NCBI GenBank assembly: GCA_963812675.1 | Contig: CAWEWR010000023.1 | Span: 124,001 to 188,000 of the forward strand | Source of the DNA: AP-15 sp963812675 | GTDB lineage: Bacteria > Pseudomonadota > Alphaproteobacteria > ATCC43930 > CGMCC-115725 | Length of the DNA: 64,000 nt | Direction of reading: 5' to 3' | In this document: piece by piece, positions 1 through 8,442 of the stretch | Layout: each line of letters starts with the position of its first letter | Numbering within the stretch: the first letter of the stretch is position 1 | Program-made: the position numbers and the translations under genes | Notes under the pieces: generated by a model | The model's database searches: none | What the model was told of the DNA's origin: nothing | The model's input: only the letters and a program-made list of their open reading frames with translations

Positions 1-562
1 CCGGAGCGGCTTGCGTCTCGCCGAGCCAAGCCGGCCAATCCTTCGGGGCGAGAATGACCGGCATGCGGTCGTGTATGGGAGCAAGCAAGGCATTGGCGGC
101 GGTGGTCACGATCGCAAAGCTGCGAACCCGCTCACCGGCCGGCGAACGCCACGTCTCCCACAGGCCGGCGAGCGCCATCAGCTTCCGGTCGGCGAGGCCG
201 ACGGCGTATGGCTCGCGGTCTTTGCCGAGCTTCTTCCATTCGTAAAAGCAGTCGAACGGGATGAGGCACCGCCGGCGGACGAAGGCCTCGCGGAATGCCG
301 GCTTCGTGTCGATCCCTTCGGCTTTGGCGTTGATGTTCGCAAAGCCGACCTTGATGTCCTTCGCCCAAAACGGCACCAGGCCCCAGCGCATGACGTCCAG
401 GCCGCGTTGCCCGGCCCTGGCGTCATAGCGAACGACGGGCAAATCCTCGGTCGGCGCCGCATTCCAATTGGCCGGTATGTTCGGAGTCGACCGCTCCGGC
501 GGGATCGAAAACACCAGCTTGATCTCGCTGACATCGGAAGAGAGTCGGGCACGGCCGCACAT
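1..562 (-). CDS. yedK: SOS response-associated peptidase (SRAP/YedK/HMCES), 3' end beyond window
   Basis: SRAP proteins cross-link to abasic sites in single-stranded DNA through their N-terminal cysteine and so shield the lesion. The reading starts MCGRARLSS, which puts Cys2, the catalytic residue of the family, directly after the initiator Met. Other family signatures follow: WNAAPTE near residue 36, MRWGLVPFWAK near 60, NINAKAEG near 78, FYEWKK near 107 (the active-site Glu) and HDRMPV near 168 (the active-site His). About 187 residues are visible and the frame stays open to the window edge, so only a short C-terminus is missing. It is divergent from the downstream GMC oxidoreductase. No LexA box could be identified with confidence. 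Confidence 0.93.
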   Translation of the reverse strand, partial: MCGRARLSSDVSEIKLVFSIPPERSTPNIPANWNAAPTEDLPVVRYDARAGQRGLDVMRWGLVPFWAKDIKVGFANINAKAEGIDTKPAFREAFVRRRCLIPFDCFYEWKKLGKDREPYAVGLADRKLMALAGLWETWRSPAGERVRSFAIVTTAANALLAPIHDRMPVILAPKDWPAWLGETQAAP

Positions 563-679
563 TTGCGGTTAGATGGCGTGCCATGCCAACCCCAGCAATG
601 CTCTGATTTTGGCCGGCGTGCCCTTTCCGATGCGGGTCGGCTTCGCTATCGTTCCCGGCGGATCTTCGGGGAAACGAGA

Positions 680-2296
680 ATGACGAGTGCGAACGAGACC
701 TTCGACTTTATCGTGACCGGCGCGGGATCGGCGGGTTGCGCCGTGGCCGGGCGGCTCAGTGAGTCCGGACGGTGGCGCGTGCTGCTGCTTGAGGCCGGCG
801 GGCGCGACAGCAATCCGTGGATCCATATCCCGCTCGGCTACACGAAGACCTTCACCAACCCGCGGGTCAACTGGATGTTCGAGAGCGAGCCCGAAAAAGA
901 GCTCAACAACCGCACCCTCTACCAGCCGCGCGGCAAGGTGCTCGGCGGCACCAGCTCGATCAACGGCATGGTCTACATGCGCGGCACTCCGGCCGATTAC
1001 GACAACTGGCGGCAGCGCGGCTGCGAAGGCTGGGACTGGGACTCGGTGCTGCCGTTCTTCAAGAAGGCGGAGGACCAGGAGCGCGGCGCCGACGATTTCC
1101 ACGGCGTCGGCGGGCCGCTGCACGTCTCCAACCCGGTGCGCTCGCCGCTGGGCGACGCGATGGTCGCCGCCTCGATCGAGGCCGGCATCCCGGCCAACCC
1201 CGATTTCAACGGCGCCCGGCAGGAGGGTGTCGGCTACTACCAGACGACGACCACAAACCGGCGGCGCTGGAGCTCGGCGCGGGCTTATTTGAGCCAGGCG
1301 CGCGGCCGCCAGAACCTGACCGTCGCGACTAATGCGCACGCCACCCGCATCCTGTTCGAGGGCGGCCGCGCGGTCGGCGTCGAATACCATACGCCGGACG
1401 GACCAAAGACCGCCTGGGCCCGCGGCGAGATCATCGTCTCCGGCGGCGTTTACGGCTCGCCGCAGCTGCTGCAGCTGTCCGGGCTCGGCCCGGCCGATCT
1501 CCTCGGCGAGTTTGGCATTCCGGTGGTCCGCGACATGCCCGGAGTGGGCAAGAACCTGCACGACCACTTCAACACATACCTGGTGTTCCGCTGCCCCCAA
1601 AAGATAACCGTCAACGATATGGCGATGAGCCCGGCGCTCAAGCTCAAAGCCGCCATCCAGTACGCGGTCAGCCGATCCGGCCATCTGTCGAATGCCGGGA
1701 TCTATGCCGGCGCTCTGGTACGCACCGACCCGCGGCTGGACCAGCCCGATCTGCAGATCAACATGTCCGGCTGGAGCGCCATCGAGCGGCTGCGCACCGG
1801 GATCAAGCCGCACCCGTTTTCGGCTTTTACCTTCAGCCCGGTGCACCTGCGCCCCGATGGCCGCGGTTGGGTGCGGATCAAGAGCCCCGACCCGCTCGCG
1901 CCGCCGGCGATCCAGTTCAATTTCCTCGCCAGCGATTATGATTTTCAGGCGCTGATCTACGGGATGCGGCTCAGCCGCAAGATCGCGGCGCAGCCCGCAT
2001 TGAAGCCATTCGTTGCCGAGGAGGTATTGCCCGGCCCCCAGTGCGAAAGCGAAGCCGATATGATCGAGGAGATTCGCGTGCGCGGCGTCTCCAACCTGCA
2101 TCCGGTCGGCACCTGCCGGATGGGGCGCGAGATCGACGCCGTCGTCGATCCGCGGCTGCGGGTCCACGGGATCGAGGGATTGCGCGTCGCCGACGCCTCG
2201 GTCATGCCGCAGGTGCCCGGCGGCAATACCAACGCCCCCTCGATCATGATCGGCGAAAAATGCGCCGCGGTGATCCTCGAAGACGCCGCCGCTTAG
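680..2296 (+). CDS. GMC family oxidoreductase (choline dehydrogenase-like)
   Basis: An FAD-dependent alcohol or choline dehydrogenase-type enzyme of 538 residues, the usual length for the family. The N-terminal dinucleotide-binding motif VTGAGSAGCAVAGRL lies near residue 12, the GMC signature GGTSSINGMVYMRG near 94, and the C-terminal HPVGTCRMG with the catalytic His near 474, followed by the PGGNTNAPS active-site Asn block. The open frame extends far upstream, but the start at MTSANETFDF follows a GGGGAAACGAG ribosome-binding stretch and puts the FAD motif where the family has it. Substrate cannot be told from sequence; BetA-like and related alcohol dehydrogenases look alike at this level. 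It converges on glgP with a two-base gap. Confidence 0.9.
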   Translation: MTSANETFDFIVTGAGSAGCAVAGRLSESGRWRVLLLEAGGRDSNPWIHIPLGYTKTFTNPRVNWMFESEPEKELNNRTLYQPRGKVLGGTSSINGMVYMRGTPADYDNWRQRGCEGWDWDSVLPFFKKAEDQERGADDFHGVGGPLHVSNPVRSPLGDAMVAASIEAGIPANPDFNGARQEGVGYYQTTTTNRRRWSSARAYLSQARGRQNLTVATNAHATRILFEGGRAVGVEYHTPDGPKTAWARGEIIVSGGVYGSPQLLQLSGLGPADLLGEFGIPVVRDMPGVGKNLHDHFNTYLVFRCPQKITVNDMAMSPALKLKAAIQYAVSRSGHLSNAGIYAGALVRTDPRLDQPDLQINMSGWSAIERLRTGIKPHPFSAFTFSPVHLRPDGRGWVRIKSPDPLAPPAIQFNFLASDYDFQALIYGMRLSRKIAAQPALKPFVAEEVLPGPQCESEADMIEEIRVRGVSNLHPVGTCRMGREIDAVVDPRLRVHGIEGLRVADASVMPQVPGGNTNAPSIMIGEKCAAVILEDAAA

Positions 2297-2298
2297 AA

Positions 2299-4806
2299 TT
2301 AAGCGGGTTTGCCGGGCACCGGGATATCCCAGATGTCCCTGGCGTATTCGGCGATGGCTCGATCGGAAGAGAACCAGCTCATTCCGGCGATGTTCAGGAG
2401 AGCAGCCCTGCGCCATTTCCGGGGTGAACGCCAAAGCTCGTCGATGTCGCGCTGGACCTCGCGGTAGGGGTTGAAATCGGCGGCCACCATATAGGGGTCC
2501 AAGTGTCTCAGGATGTTCACCAGTCCGGCGAAGCGGTGCGGGTCCTCGGGCGAAAAGCAGCCTGTTGCGACAGCGTCGACGACTTTCGAGAGATCGGGTG
2601 ATGCGGCGATGATGTCGGTGGCGTCGAGGCTCCGCCGCCGTCGCTCCGCGACCCCTGCGGCACGTAGGCCAAAAATGAAGACGTTGTCATCACCGACATG
2701 CTCGCAGATCTCGATATTGGCGCCGTCGAATGTTCCGATCGTCAGGGCGCCGTTCAGCGCCAGTTTCATATTGCCGGTTCCGGAGGCCTCCATTCCGGCG
2801 GTCGAGATCTGCTCGGAGAGGTCGGCCGACGGGATGATCAGCTCGGCCAGACTGACATTGTAGTTCGGCAGAAACACGACTTTCAGCAGATCCCCGACCA
2901 AGGGATCGTTGTTGATTACGCTGGCGACGTCGTTCGCCAGCTTGATGATCAACTTGGCGCGAGAGTAGCTCGGCGCCGCTTTTCCCGAAAATATCTTGAC
3001 GCGGGGGACCCAGTTGCGCTGGGGGTCGGTTAGGATCGCACGATAACGAGCGATCGCGTCCAATATGTTGAGCAGCTGGCGTTTGTATTCGTGAATGCGC
3101 TTGATCTGCACGTCGAACAGCGCGCCCGGGTCGATCTGCAGCCCGAGGCGCTCGCGAACAATCCGGGCAAGCACCACCTTGTTGGCGCGCTTGACCGCGG
3201 CCAGGCGTTCCTGCAGCGCTTCATCGTCCGCCTGCTCGGCAAGACGGCCCAAGGCCGTAGGGTCGTCGAGGACGACGGGACCGCACGCCTCGCATAAGAG
3301 CCTGGTCAATCCCGGATTGGCTTGGTGCAGCCAGCGGCGAAACGAGATGCCGTTGGTCTTGTTGACGATGCGGTCCGGATAGAGCCGGTGCAGCTGACTG
3401 AACACGCTGGTGCGCATCAGCTCTGTATGGAGCGCCGAAACGCCGTTGACCCGGTGCGAGCCCACAAAGGCGAGATGCCCCATCCTGACCCGGCGCCCGT
3501 CGCTCTCGTCGATCAGCGATATTTCGGTCAAGAGATCGGGGTCGAGTGGACCCGTCCGCCTCGCGTTTTCGAGGTGACGCGCATTGATCGCGTAGATGAT
3601 TTCGAGATGCCGCGGGAGAAGGCGCTCGAACAACGGCACCGGCCAGCTCTCTAGCGCTTCCGGCAACAGCGTGTGGTTGGTGTAGGAAAATGTCTCGACA
3701 GTGATCCTCCAGGCCTCTTCCCACGGAACGTTGTGCATATCGACGAGGATGCGCATCAGCTCGGCGATCGCGACGCTCGGATGCGTGTCGTTGAGTTGGA
3801 TCGCTGCGCGTTCCGGAAGTGCATAGATGCTGCCGAAGGTTCGGGTATGGCGCCGCACGAGATCCTGCAGCGAGGCGGACACGAAAAAATACTCCTGCCG
3901 CAGTCGCAATTCGCGGCCTGATGCCGTGTCGTCGCTCGGGTAGAGAATCTTGGAGAGAGCTTCGGCGCGCGCCTGCGACGACAGGCCGCCCAGGTGATCG
4001 CCCTTGTTGAACATGGCGAGGTGCAGCGGATCGACGGCACGAGCGGACCAGAGCCGCAACGGATTGACGTGCCGTTCCCGCCAACCGAGGACCGGGGTAT
4101 CGTAGGCGACCGCTTTGATCGTTTCTTGCGCATGCCAGACGCTTTGCGAGCGGCCTTTGGGCGAAACCGTGTTCTCCACCCAGCCGCCGAACTGGATGTC
4201 GTAGATCACCTCGGGGCGTTCAAATTCCCATGGATTGCCGAAAGACAGCCAGTTCTCCGGATGCTCCAGCTGCCAGCCGTCCTTGATCACCTGCCGAAAG
4301 AGGCCGTGGTCATAACGGATCCCATAGCCGCAGCCGGGGATGCCGAGGCTCGCCATGCTTTCCATAAAGCAGGCGGCGAGCCGCCCGAGACCGCCATTGC
4401 CGAGGGCGGCGTCGGGTTCGGCGCTGCGCATCCGGTCCGGATCGACGCCGAGGTCGCCGAGCGCAACCCTGACGAGTTCACTGCATCGCAGATTGCCGAC
4501 TACATCGTTGAACAGCCGGCCGATCAGAAATTCCAGCGACAGGTAATAGACCCGTTTGCGCCCTTTCGAATCACTGACGCGATCAACCGTCAACCAGCGG
4601 TGAATGATGCGGTCGCGCAGCGCGAGTGCCGCAGAGACAAACCAGTCCCGGTCGGTCGCGCTCGCCGCATCCTTGCCGACCGCCAAGGTCAGCTTGGCGA
4701 GGACCGTCGCCTTGAATTCCTCGATGTCCTCGTCCCGCAGCGGCGTATCGGGCAACGCGGACGGCACGCGTGCCGCAGAATCACCCCCGCGAACGTTCGT
4801 CAGCAT
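2299..4806 (-). CDS. glgP: Glycogen/starch/alpha-glucan phosphorylase
   Basis: Releases glucose-1-phosphate from alpha-1,4-glucan ends using phosphate and PLP. The product has 835 residues, a normal phosphorylase length. Early motifs include KRVYYLSLEFLIGR and AALGNGGLGRLAACF, and the PLP-lysine region reads EASGTGNMKLALNG near residue 680, followed by GTFDGANIEI. KTNGISFRRWL lies in the nucleotide/substrate half. No other glycogen gene (glgA, glgB, glgC, glgX) sits next to it, so here it stands alone between an oxidoreductase and a gene-poor gap. About 430 bases of non-coding DNA upstream give room for its promoter, but no box could be assigned. The start at MLTNVRGG is the first in-frame ATG; a slightly shorter start is possible. 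Confidence 0.95.
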   Translation of the reverse strand: MLTNVRGGDSAARVPSALPDTPLRDEDIEEFKATVLAKLTLAVGKDAASATDRDWFVSAALALRDRIIHRWLTVDRVSDSKGRKRVYYLSLEFLIGRLFNDVVGNLRCSELVRVALGDLGVDPDRMRSAEPDAALGNGGLGRLAACFMESMASLGIPGCGYGIRYDHGLFRQVIKDGWQLEHPENWLSFGNPWEFERPEVIYDIQFGGWVENTVSPKGRSQSVWHAQETIKAVAYDTPVLGWRERHVNPLRLWSARAVDPLHLAMFNKGDHLGGLSSQARAEALSKILYPSDDTASGRELRLRQEYFFVSASLQDLVRRHTRTFGSIYALPERAAIQLNDTHPSVAIAELMRILVDMHNVPWEEAWRITVETFSYTNHTLLPEALESWPVPLFERLLPRHLEIIYAINARHLENARRTGPLDPDLLTEISLIDESDGRRVRMGHLAFVGSHRVNGVSALHTELMRTSVFSQLHRLYPDRIVNKTNGISFRRWLHQANPGLTRLLCEACGPVVLDDPTALGRLAEQADDEALQERLAAVKRANKVVLARIVRERLGLQIDPGALFDVQIKRIHEYKRQLLNILDAIARYRAILTDPQRNWVPRVKIFSGKAAPSYSRAKLIIKLANDVASVINNDPLVGDLLKVVFLPNYNVSLAELIIPSADLSEQISTAGMEASGTGNMKLALNGALTIGTFDGANIEICEHVGDDNVFIFGLRAAGVAERRRRSLDATDIIAASPDLSKVVDAVATGCFSPEDPHRFAGLVNILRHLDPYMVAADFNPYREVQRDIDELWRSPRKWRRAALLNIAGMSWFSSDRAIAEYARDIWDIPVPGKPA

Positions 4807-5081
4807 CCAGTCAAGACCCTGTCAATTTTTGATTATCTGCGATGCGAAGCGCAGGCCGTCATCGGAAAGGAAACCCATAGCTAACCCCACAACATCCCGC
4901 GGGCAACGCCCTGTGCCTCTCTGTCGCAAAAACCATGCCCGAGGAAGCACGTGAGGATATTGATCATCCCCCGGGATTAGGGAACGGTTATCGCCCCAGG
5001 CTATTCCCGCTGTAACATCGAGCCGGCCCTTCCCCAGCGGTGCCCGCCGACTGCAATTAAACGTTGTTCTGACAATCGTCC

Positions 5082-5112
5082 TCCGCTGCACCTGCAGCAA
5101 ATCTGCAGCGGA
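5082..5112. repeat. Perfect hairpin in the glgP upstream gap
   Basis: TCCGCTGCA and TGCAGCGGA form a nine-base-pair stem around a 13-base loop, followed on the plus strand by GTTTCTCTTAAAAG. It could be a terminator or an RNA element, but no plus-strand gene precedes it. The rest of the gap between glgP and the next repeat (4807-5236) holds no convincing gene. Confidence 0.4.
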
Positions 5113-5236
5113 GTTTCTCTTAAAAGTTGAAGCCAACCTATCCACACCGTATCGCCATCGCTGGCCAAGCATGCAATACGAATTCGGCAATATTACGGCC
5201 CCCGAATGCGGTTGAACGCCGCAGTTGGTTATGCTG

Positions 5237-5323
5237 GTAGGATGGGTTGAGCGACACGAACCCCATCGGGATCGCTTCCTGCCGCACGAGATGACGGGTT
5301 TCGCTGCGCTCCACCCATCCTAC
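5237..5323. repeat. Imperfect inverted repeat with GTAGGATGGGT termini
   Basis: An 87-base element begins GTAGGATGGGTTGAGCG and ends with its near reverse complement CGCTCCACCCATCCTAC, so the transcript could fold into one long hairpin. This is the familiar intergenic palindrome of many proteobacteria, often seen as GATGGGT-type REP/MITE elements. It encodes nothing. Confidence 0.75.
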
Positions 5324-5428
5324 ACGTTCCATCTTAATTCGGCAGGTCGGCAACGCGAAAAAATCACGTTCCGGACCCCGGCAATCCGCTTTACACTTTT
5401 GCCAATCCTGGCGCCGGCAATGCCGCGC

Positions 5429-5548
5429 GACCTTCCAGCTCGACCGGATCGGCGCCAAGCTGGTCGACGACATCGGGGTCGAAACGCTGATGTGGGGCTC
5501 CGATTATCCGCACCCCGACGGCGTATGGCCGGAATCCTCGAAATACAA
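5429..5548 (+). pseudogene. C-terminal remnant of an amidohydrolase-2 family gene
   Basis: Forty codons read cleanly as a piece of a TIM-barrel amidohydrolase, including LVDDIGVETLMWGSDYPHPD and then GVWPESSKY. The GSDYPHPDG block carries the metal-binding Asp of the family. No start, no N-terminal metal motif and no proper end remain; the frame runs straight into the next palindromic repeat. It is therefore an orphan fragment between two repeat elements rather than a gene. The intact amidohydrolase at 34.3 kb has a different C-terminal signature (GTDITRMPCSY) and is not its obvious parent. Confidence 0.6.
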
Positions 5549-5594
5549 AGTTGCTGCGATCGGTTTGAGAACGGCATCCAACCGGCGTGCGCCG

Positions 5595-5667
5595 CGAGAT
5601 TGCGGCGCTGCGCTCGCAATGACAGGGGCCATGTCATTGCGAGGAGCGGAGCGACGAAGCAATCTCG
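5595..5667. repeat. GTCATTGCGAG-type palindromic repeat
   Basis: CGAGATTGCGGCGCTGCGCT and the following CGCAATGACA are answered by TGTCATTGCGAGGAGCG and GAAGCAATCTCG, giving a long imperfect hairpin. The same family recurs at 36.0 kb. It lies 20 bases past the stop of the downstream minus-strand lytic transglycosylase gene, so it may serve as that gene's transcript end. Confidence 0.75.
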
Positions 5668-5687
5668 CGGTCGCAAGATTCCGCCTG

Positions 5688-6830
5688 CTAGTCGGCCGGC
5701 TCGGACGTGGCGGCGTATTCGGACTCGAAGTCGGGCGCCGGCGCGGAGCGCTTTCTGGCCAGCAAGACGATGCGGCCGGCCAAACCCGCATAGGCCGATT
5801 TCCAGTCGGCAGCCCGGCTGTGCAGGGCAGCGGCGAATTCGCGAAAAGCGGCGTTGCCTGCGGCCGCCCCGCGCTGCAGAGCGTCGGCGACAAAGGCTGC
5901 GGCGACCGACGCCTGCACCGGCGCTCGGTCCGCTGATCCGGGGGGCGGGGCGGCGCCGAACGCCCAGCGGCTCGTCGCCATGATGCCGGCGTCGGCGAGC
6001 ACTGCCTCGCGCAGCACGTGGTCTCGATAGTGCTCGACAGCGAGAGGAAGCTTGTCGGCCGCCCGTCCGCCTCCGATCCAGACATCGAGGTTGCCTGGGC
6101 CCCAATTGTAGGCCGCGACCGCGTCCGGCCAGTTGCCGTAGCGCCGGTACATCTGGGCGAGATAAGCGCGGCCCAACGCCCGGTTTTGGACGAGGTCGAA
6201 CCGGTCGCCGCCGCCGACATCGAAGGCCGCCGCCGCGCTGACCTGCATCGGTCCTTGCGGCCCACCCGGCTCCGGGCGCCACATGCGCAGATCGGCCCCA
6301 TGGCTCGATTCGGCGCCGTCGACGGCGAAGGCGACGCGGTCGAGATCGGCAGCCGAAGCCGGGCCGAACAGTTCGGTTTCGGCGGTGGTCTGAAGACCCG
6401 GGCCGCGCAGAATGCTGACCGGGCGATCCTGTAGATTTGCGAAGGTCACCACTTGCATCGTCATCGCCGCCGCGGAGCGCGGCTGGACCGGCGTCCCTCG
6501 ACTGCGTTCGCTTTCCCCGCGCAGGATCCTGACCTGCCTCTTCTGCGGATCGGCAAAGGTGACGATCTCGGCAATCTCGGCCTTCTCCGCCGCCGGCGGC
6601 TGCCCGGTGGTGTCGCGCGCCGGCGAACCGCCGCGCACGATTTTGACCGCGGTCCATCCGGTATCGGGGAACGTGACCAGCTGCACCCTCCCGGTTTTAC
6701 TTTCGATCGCGTGTTTGACCGTTTCGACCGAAATTTGCGGCTTCGCCTTCGAGGCAGCCTCCGCGGTGCATGCCGACCACAGCGCCGCGCCTGCGCAGAA
6801 GAATACGCCCGCCCAAATTCCGCCCCGCAT
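5688..6830 (-). CDS. Secreted lytic transglycosylase with triple VTF-ILRG N-terminal repeat
   Basis: A periplasmic or cell-wall SLT-type transglycosylase that would cut peptidoglycan glycan strands. A signal peptide covers about residues 1-26 and ends with AEA-type cleavage residues. The SLT domain sits near residues 160-290, with the catalytic Glu in GAESSHGADLRMW (about residue 174), GPQGPMQVS near 190 and AYNWGPGN, all family marks. Between them lies an unusual region with three copies of a VTF-x(9-11)-I(L/V)RG motif at about residues 52-67, 90-105 and 128-143, joined by Pro/Ala/Arg-rich linkers. A GAGGGGGCG ribosome-binding site precedes the ATG. The role of the repeats is unknown; they may anchor or position the enzyme. 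Confidence 0.85.
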   Translation of the reverse strand: MRGGIWAGVFFCAGAALWSACTAEAASKAKPQISVETVKHAIESKTGRVQLVTFPDTGWTAVKIVRGGSPARDTTGQPPAAEKAEIAEIVTFADPQKRQVRILRGESERSRGTPVQPRSAAAMTMQVVTFANLQDRPVSILRGPGLQTTAETELFGPASAADLDRVAFAVDGAESSHGADLRMWRPEPGGPQGPMQVSAAAAFDVGGGDRFDLVQNRALGRAYLAQMYRRYGNWPDAVAAYNWGPGNLDVWIGGGRAADKLPLAVEHYRDHVLREAVLADAGIMATSRWAFGAAPPPGSADRAPVQASVAAAFVADALQRGAAAGNAAFREFAAALHSRAADWKSAYAGLAGRIVLLARKRSAPAPDFESEYAATSEPAD

Positions 6831-7001
6831 CGCCCCCTCGATCGGTGCGGGTGATCAAAATCACCCCCAAGGCGAAGCATTCTAGCCGATACCCGGCGCG
6901 TTTCCGATGGGAATTTCCAAGGCGCCCGCCGCAGAGCGCCTTGTCATCGAATTGAGCGATCAACTAGCATCGCGCAGACATCGAATTGCGAGGAGGGCGG
7001 C

Positions 7002-7439
7002 ATGGCAAGGGTTCTGGTGATCCACGGCGCGGGGATGAACATGCGCGGCAAGGTCCAGACCGAAATCTTCGGTCCGATGACCCTGCCCGAGTATGACGAG
7101 CGGATTCGGGGCTATGCCGCTGAACTCGGCCTCGAGGTCGAGATCTTCCACTCGAACATCGAAGGCGAGATCGTAAACCGGATATACGAGGCGAACGACA
7201 AGGGCTTCGACGCGGCGCTGTTCAACCCGGCAGCGTTCGGGACCGGCTACCCGGCTCTGGTCGCGGCGATCTCGCAGGTCAAATTCCCGACCATCGAGGT
7301 TCATATCTCGAACCCGATAAGACGCGGCCCGGCTTCCGAGACGGCGCGGGTCAGCCACGGCATCGTCGCCGGCTTCGGATTGACGGGATACTATCTGGCG
7401 TTGCGCGGCCTGCGCGACATGCTGGCAGCAAAGAAGTGA
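7002..7439 (+). CDS. Type II 3-dehydroquinate dehydratase-like protein lacking catalytic residues
   Basis: The 145-residue protein has the type II dehydroquinase (AroQ) fold throughout: an N-terminal VLVIHGAGMNMRG in place of the usual LNGPNLNLLG, HSNIEGEIVNRIYEA, FNPAAF with Asn75, EVHISNP with His101, and the closing GFGLTGYYLAL. In true AroQ enzymes the flexible lid carries a catalytic Arg (19) and Tyr (24); the matching positions here are Val18 and Phe23 (IFG), and the THTS-type His81 site reads GTGY. It is therefore probably not a shikimate-pathway enzyme. The stop overlaps the GTG start of the next oxidoreductase gene (GTGA), and an AGGAGGG site precedes its own ATG, so it heads a coupled cassette. 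A related lyase or isomerase role on a carbohydrate-like acid is possible. Confidence 0.8.
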   Translation: MARVLVIHGAGMNMRGKVQTEIFGPMTLPEYDERIRGYAAELGLEVEIFHSNIEGEIVNRIYEANDKGFDAALFNPAAFGTGYPALVAAISQVKFPTIEVHISNPIRRGPASETARVSHGIVAGFGLTGYYLALRGLRDMLAAKK

Positions 7440-8442
7440 TCCGCGCCGCCATCGTCGGCCTCGGCCGCTGGGGCCGGACGCTGGTCAACTTCATTCAGGG
7501 GAAGAGCAGCGCAATCCGCTTCACTGCAGGTCACACCCGGACGCGCGCCTCGGCCGAGGCGTTCTGCGCCGAGAACGGGATCGCGCTGAAAGACGACCTC
7601 GAGCAGATCCTCGCCGACCCGGCAATCGATGCGGTTGTGTTTGCGACACCGCACAGCCAGCACGGCGCCCAGGTCGAGCGCACCGCGGCGGCCGGCAAGC
7701 ACGTCTTCATGGAAAAGCCGTTTACCCTGGACGTGAAGAGCGCCGAGGCGGCGCTCGACGCGGTGGCGCGAGCCGGGGTGGTGCTGGGTGTCGCCTACCC
7801 TCGACGGTTTCACCCGGCGATGATCGAGCTGAAGACGCGGATAACAGACGGCCGTCTCGGCACCGTCAGTCACTGCGAGAGCGCGCAGACATCGCCGACC
7901 GGGCTCTCGATGGATCCGGATTATTGGCGGTCCGACCCGCAAGAGGCCCCGGCCGGGGCGATGACCGCTACCGGCGTGCACAATCTCGATGCAATGATCT
8001 ATCTGTTCGGCAGGATCGACGAGGTCTACTGCGTCAGCCTGCGCCGGGTCATGCTGCGGCTCGAGGATACGACCACGATCCTGCTCGGCCTAGCCAACGG
8101 GATCTCGGCGACCCTCTACTGCTCGCTCGTCACGGCGCCAACCTATCGCTTCGCGGTTTACGGAACGAAGGGCGCCGTCGAGCTTGCAACACCGGAGCTC
8201 GAATTCCGCTTTACACCGGTTACCGAGCGACCGGCGACCGGTCGGCATATGGCGCCCCGCGCCCGAAATCATCGAGTACAAGGGCTTCAACGCCCTCGCC
8301 GCCGAGCTCGAAGGGTTCGCTGCAGCGATCCAACGGCGAACGCCCCTACCCGATCACTGCCGAGGAAGTGCTGCACGGTGTTGCCGCCTTCGAGGCGATC
8401 GTCCGTTCGGCGGCGCTCCATCAGCCGGTGAAGGTCTCGTAA
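7436..8442 (+). pseudogene. Gfo/Idh/MocA family oxidoreductase, two frameshifts near the 3' end
   Basis: An NAD(P)-dependent dehydrogenase of the Gfo/Idh/MocA type. The Rossmann motif IVGLGRWGRTL is at the N-terminus, MEKPFTLD with the family EKP is near residue 97, and GVHNLDAMIYLFG is in the C-terminal domain. The GTG start overlaps the stop of the DHQase-like gene. After about base 8253 the frame is lost: the family-like text HMAP-APEIIEYKGFN continues one base later, and from about 8333 the sequence NGERPYPITAEEVLHG needs a second one-base shift. Removing one C from GCGCCCCGCG and one C from GATCCAACGG restores a single reading frame to the TAA at 8442. Either the gene is broken or the assembly has two extra bases. 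The stop overlaps the next start (TAATG). Confidence 0.75.

Noticed and set aside
569..2434. 621-codon minus-strand open frame opposite the GMC oxidoreductase gene
   Set aside because: It is rich in Arg, Ala, Gly and His with no conserved motif and mirrors a well-supported gene; long antisense frames are normal in DNA of this GC content.
3221..4084. 287-codon minus-strand frame inside glgP
   Set aside because: It overlaps the same strand in another frame of a canonical phosphorylase and is arginine-rich shadow text.
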